From Gilvibacter sp. SZ-19 (lineage in GTDB: Bacteria; Bacteroidota; Bacteroidia; Flavobacteriales; Flavobacteriaceae), in assembly GCF_002163875.1 (NCBI RefSeq), contig NZ_CP019333.1:310001-374000 (forward strand): a DNA stretch of 64,000 bases, read 5' to 3'. Positions 62,925 to 64,000 of this stretch are shown here, in pieces (within the stretch, counting starts at the first letter, position 1; the number at the start of each line of letters is the position of its first letter). The notes beneath the pieces were generated by a model. The model saw nothing but the letters and a program-made list of their open reading frames with translations. It did not search any database and was not told where the DNA came from. The translations under genes were made by a program, and so were the position numbers.

Positions 62925-63617
62925 TTAACGCTGCCCGTTAGGTTTCGGGAAACGTTCTTCCTTGACCACTTTACCATTGTCAAAGTACTGCCACAAACCG
63001 TGTTTTGCATCGTTCTTATACGAACCACTCACGATAAGATTACCCGTGGCATCATAGTACTTAACAGGGCCATTGAGTTTGTCATCAGCGTAGGTAAAGA
63101 ACTTGATCTCAACACCAGCGGGCGAGTAATAACGACTCTCCCCTTCTTTTTTACCTTGCTTGTAAACAACGGTCTCTGTTTTATTTCCGTTGGGATAAAA
63201 GGTGGTCATAGGACCATCCAAAAGGTCGTTAAGGTAATTCTCTTCGGTCATGACCGTTTTACCATCCTTGTGGTAGTAAAGCCAAGTTCCTGTCTTTTGC
63301 TTACCGTCCATTTGACCCGTACTGATCAGTTTTCCGTTTTGGGAATAATAGGTCAATGTAGCGCGATCTGAACCAGCTTCGAATTCCTTTACAAGGGCCG
63401 GTTGCGCGCCACAAGCTTCGCAGTAAAACTTAAATGTACCTACTTCTTTACCGTGATTGAACTCCCCTTGATAGCGCAGTTGTTTGCTGTTGGGGTAGTA
63501 TTTTTTCCAAATCCCGTGACGCTGGCCATCGGCATCGAATTGGTTCACTGCATCTTGAGCAGAAACAACTGCCGAAAGGCTAAAGAATAATAGAAAGTAA
63601 ACTGCTTTTAATCGCAT
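62925..63617 (-). CDS. Small secreted YwqK/MORN-repeat protein
   Basis: A 230-residue protein: signal peptide (AVYFLLFFSLSAVVSAQ) followed by about eight YwqK-type repeats of about 23 residues (GIWKKYYPNSKQLRYQG, GTWLYYHKDGKTVMTEE, GLWQYFDNGKVVKEE). These form flat beta-hairpin sheets. It is much shorter than the 1095-residue YwqK protein at 19189 and shares only the repeat type. The frame runs to 63653; ATG 63617 starts the signal peptide. It sits between yidC and mnmA. Function is unknown. Confidence 0.8.
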   Translation of the reverse strand: MRLKAVYFLLFFSLSAVVSAQDAVNQFDADGQRHGIWKKYYPNSKQLRYQGEFNHGKEVGTFKFYCEACGAQPALVKEFEAGSDRATLTYYSQNGKLISTGQMDGKQKTGTWLYYHKDGKTVMTEENYLNDLLDGPMTTFYPNGNKTETVVYKQGKKEGESRYYSPAGVEIKFFTYADDKLNGPVKYYDATGNLIVSGSYKNDAKHGLWQYFDNGKVVKEERFPKPNGQR

Positions 63618-63662
63618 GATTTCGCTTTTTAGTGCTAACGCAAAATAGTGCAATATGTTATG

Positions 63663-64000
63663 CTATTTTTTCTTTCCGCGCTGCTGTTGCTGCGCCTCAG
63701 CCTGCTCCATCATTTCTGCCATCTTACGCTGAAAACGATTTTGCTTCTTAGGCTTTTTCTTGTTCTCCTGGATCTTTGCGTGGATCTTGTCTTCGTCTAT
63801 GATATAATTCTTGATCACCAACATGATTCCGATTGTGATCAGGTTAGAGATAAAGTAATACAAAGAAAGACCACTGGCGTAATTGTTAAAGAACACCAAC
63901 ATGAACAGCGGAGAGATATACATGATGAATTTCATGTTTGGCATACCCGGCTGCTGCTGTTGCATGGTTTGTCCAGTTGTCATGGTCATATAGATAAAGA
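63663..64000 (-). CDS. yidC: Membrane protein insertase YidC, C-terminal part (partial)
   Basis: The frame runs off the right edge. About 112 residues are visible: a Gln-rich stretch, then PNMKFIMYISPLFMLVFFN, the segment YASGLSLYYFISN and a final hydrophobic helix (LITIGIMLVIKNYII), followed by a basic, Lys/Gln-rich tail. This is the last conserved part of the Oxa1/YidC domain. YidC inserts membrane proteins with or without Sec. The gene continues past the window. Confidence 0.87.
   Translation of the reverse strand, partial: FIYMTMTTGQTMQQQQPGMPNMKFIMYISPLFMLVFFNNYASGLSLYYFISNLITIGIMLVIKNYIIDEDKIHAKIQENKKKPKKQNRFQRKMAEMMEQAEAQQQQRGKKK

Overview
This 64 kb window looks like chromosomal DNA of a marine-type Flavobacteriaceae member (Bacteroidota). 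The evidence is seen in the genes and signals. There are four large secreted proteins ending in the gliding-motility-associated type B sorting domain of the type IX secretion system (T9SS). Families typical of this group are present: DUF349, DUF5606, DUF6090, YwqK/MORN-repeat proteins, DUF3857 transglutaminases and a hybrid two-component regulator. Several promoters fit the Bacteroidota pattern TTG-N18-23-TAnnTTTG, and no clear Shine-Dalgarno sequences stand out. No rRNA, tRNA, CRISPR array, prophage, insertion sequence or plasmid-type gene is visible. Genes are closely packed; no gene-free stretch exceeds about 265 bp.

Layout. 1-5240: the tail of aroE, a DUF349 protein, a zinc-ribbon methyltransferase, then leftward mazG, a DUF5606 gene and the ruvX-def pair. 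5241-10687: dapD followed by a block of lipopolysaccharide-type glycosyltransferases (GT9, two GT2, GT4) and a Kdo-kinase-like protein on alternating strands. 10689-15292: a rightward run of tsaC, a CCA-adding enzyme, heme A synthase, a pRiA4b ORF-3-like protein and a NdpA-type nucleoid-associated protein. 15309-22476: a leftward three-gene operon of a 1095-residue TPR/YwqK-repeat protein and two DUF3857 proteins, one of which has lost the transglutaminase cysteine. 22715-24452: an ABC exporter pair.

24522-37694 is the T9SS cargo region: four giant type B proteins (900, 801, 1140 and 1285 residues) and one small secreted protein. They carry tandem Ig-like repeats, CARDB-like, PKD and CUB-like modules, and no PorP/SprF partner gene is present. 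37820-44958 is housekeeping: uvrB, an RluF-type pseudouridine synthase, hsp20, a TerB-like gene, sucC and lysA. 44961-50331 is a leftward group: NDH-2, an 82-residue unknown, a dienelactone hydrolase, a DUF6090 membrane protein, a DinB protein and an M20 peptidase.

50556-64000 holds an unknown secreted protein, a hybrid two-component regulator divergent from a cupin and a lipoprotein, PEP carboxylase, a tiny membrane-protein pair, a secreted unknown, a DUF1835 protein, a nitronate monooxygenase, mnmA, a second YwqK protein and the C-terminal part of yidC.

Most of the window is ordinary flavobacterial core genome. The least explained parts are the YwqK/DUF3857 operon (15309-22476), the four-gene T9SS cargo locus with its embedded small protein (24522-37694), and the hybrid regulator with its divergent cupin/lipoprotein pair (51186-55363). 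Functions proposed for these are inference.
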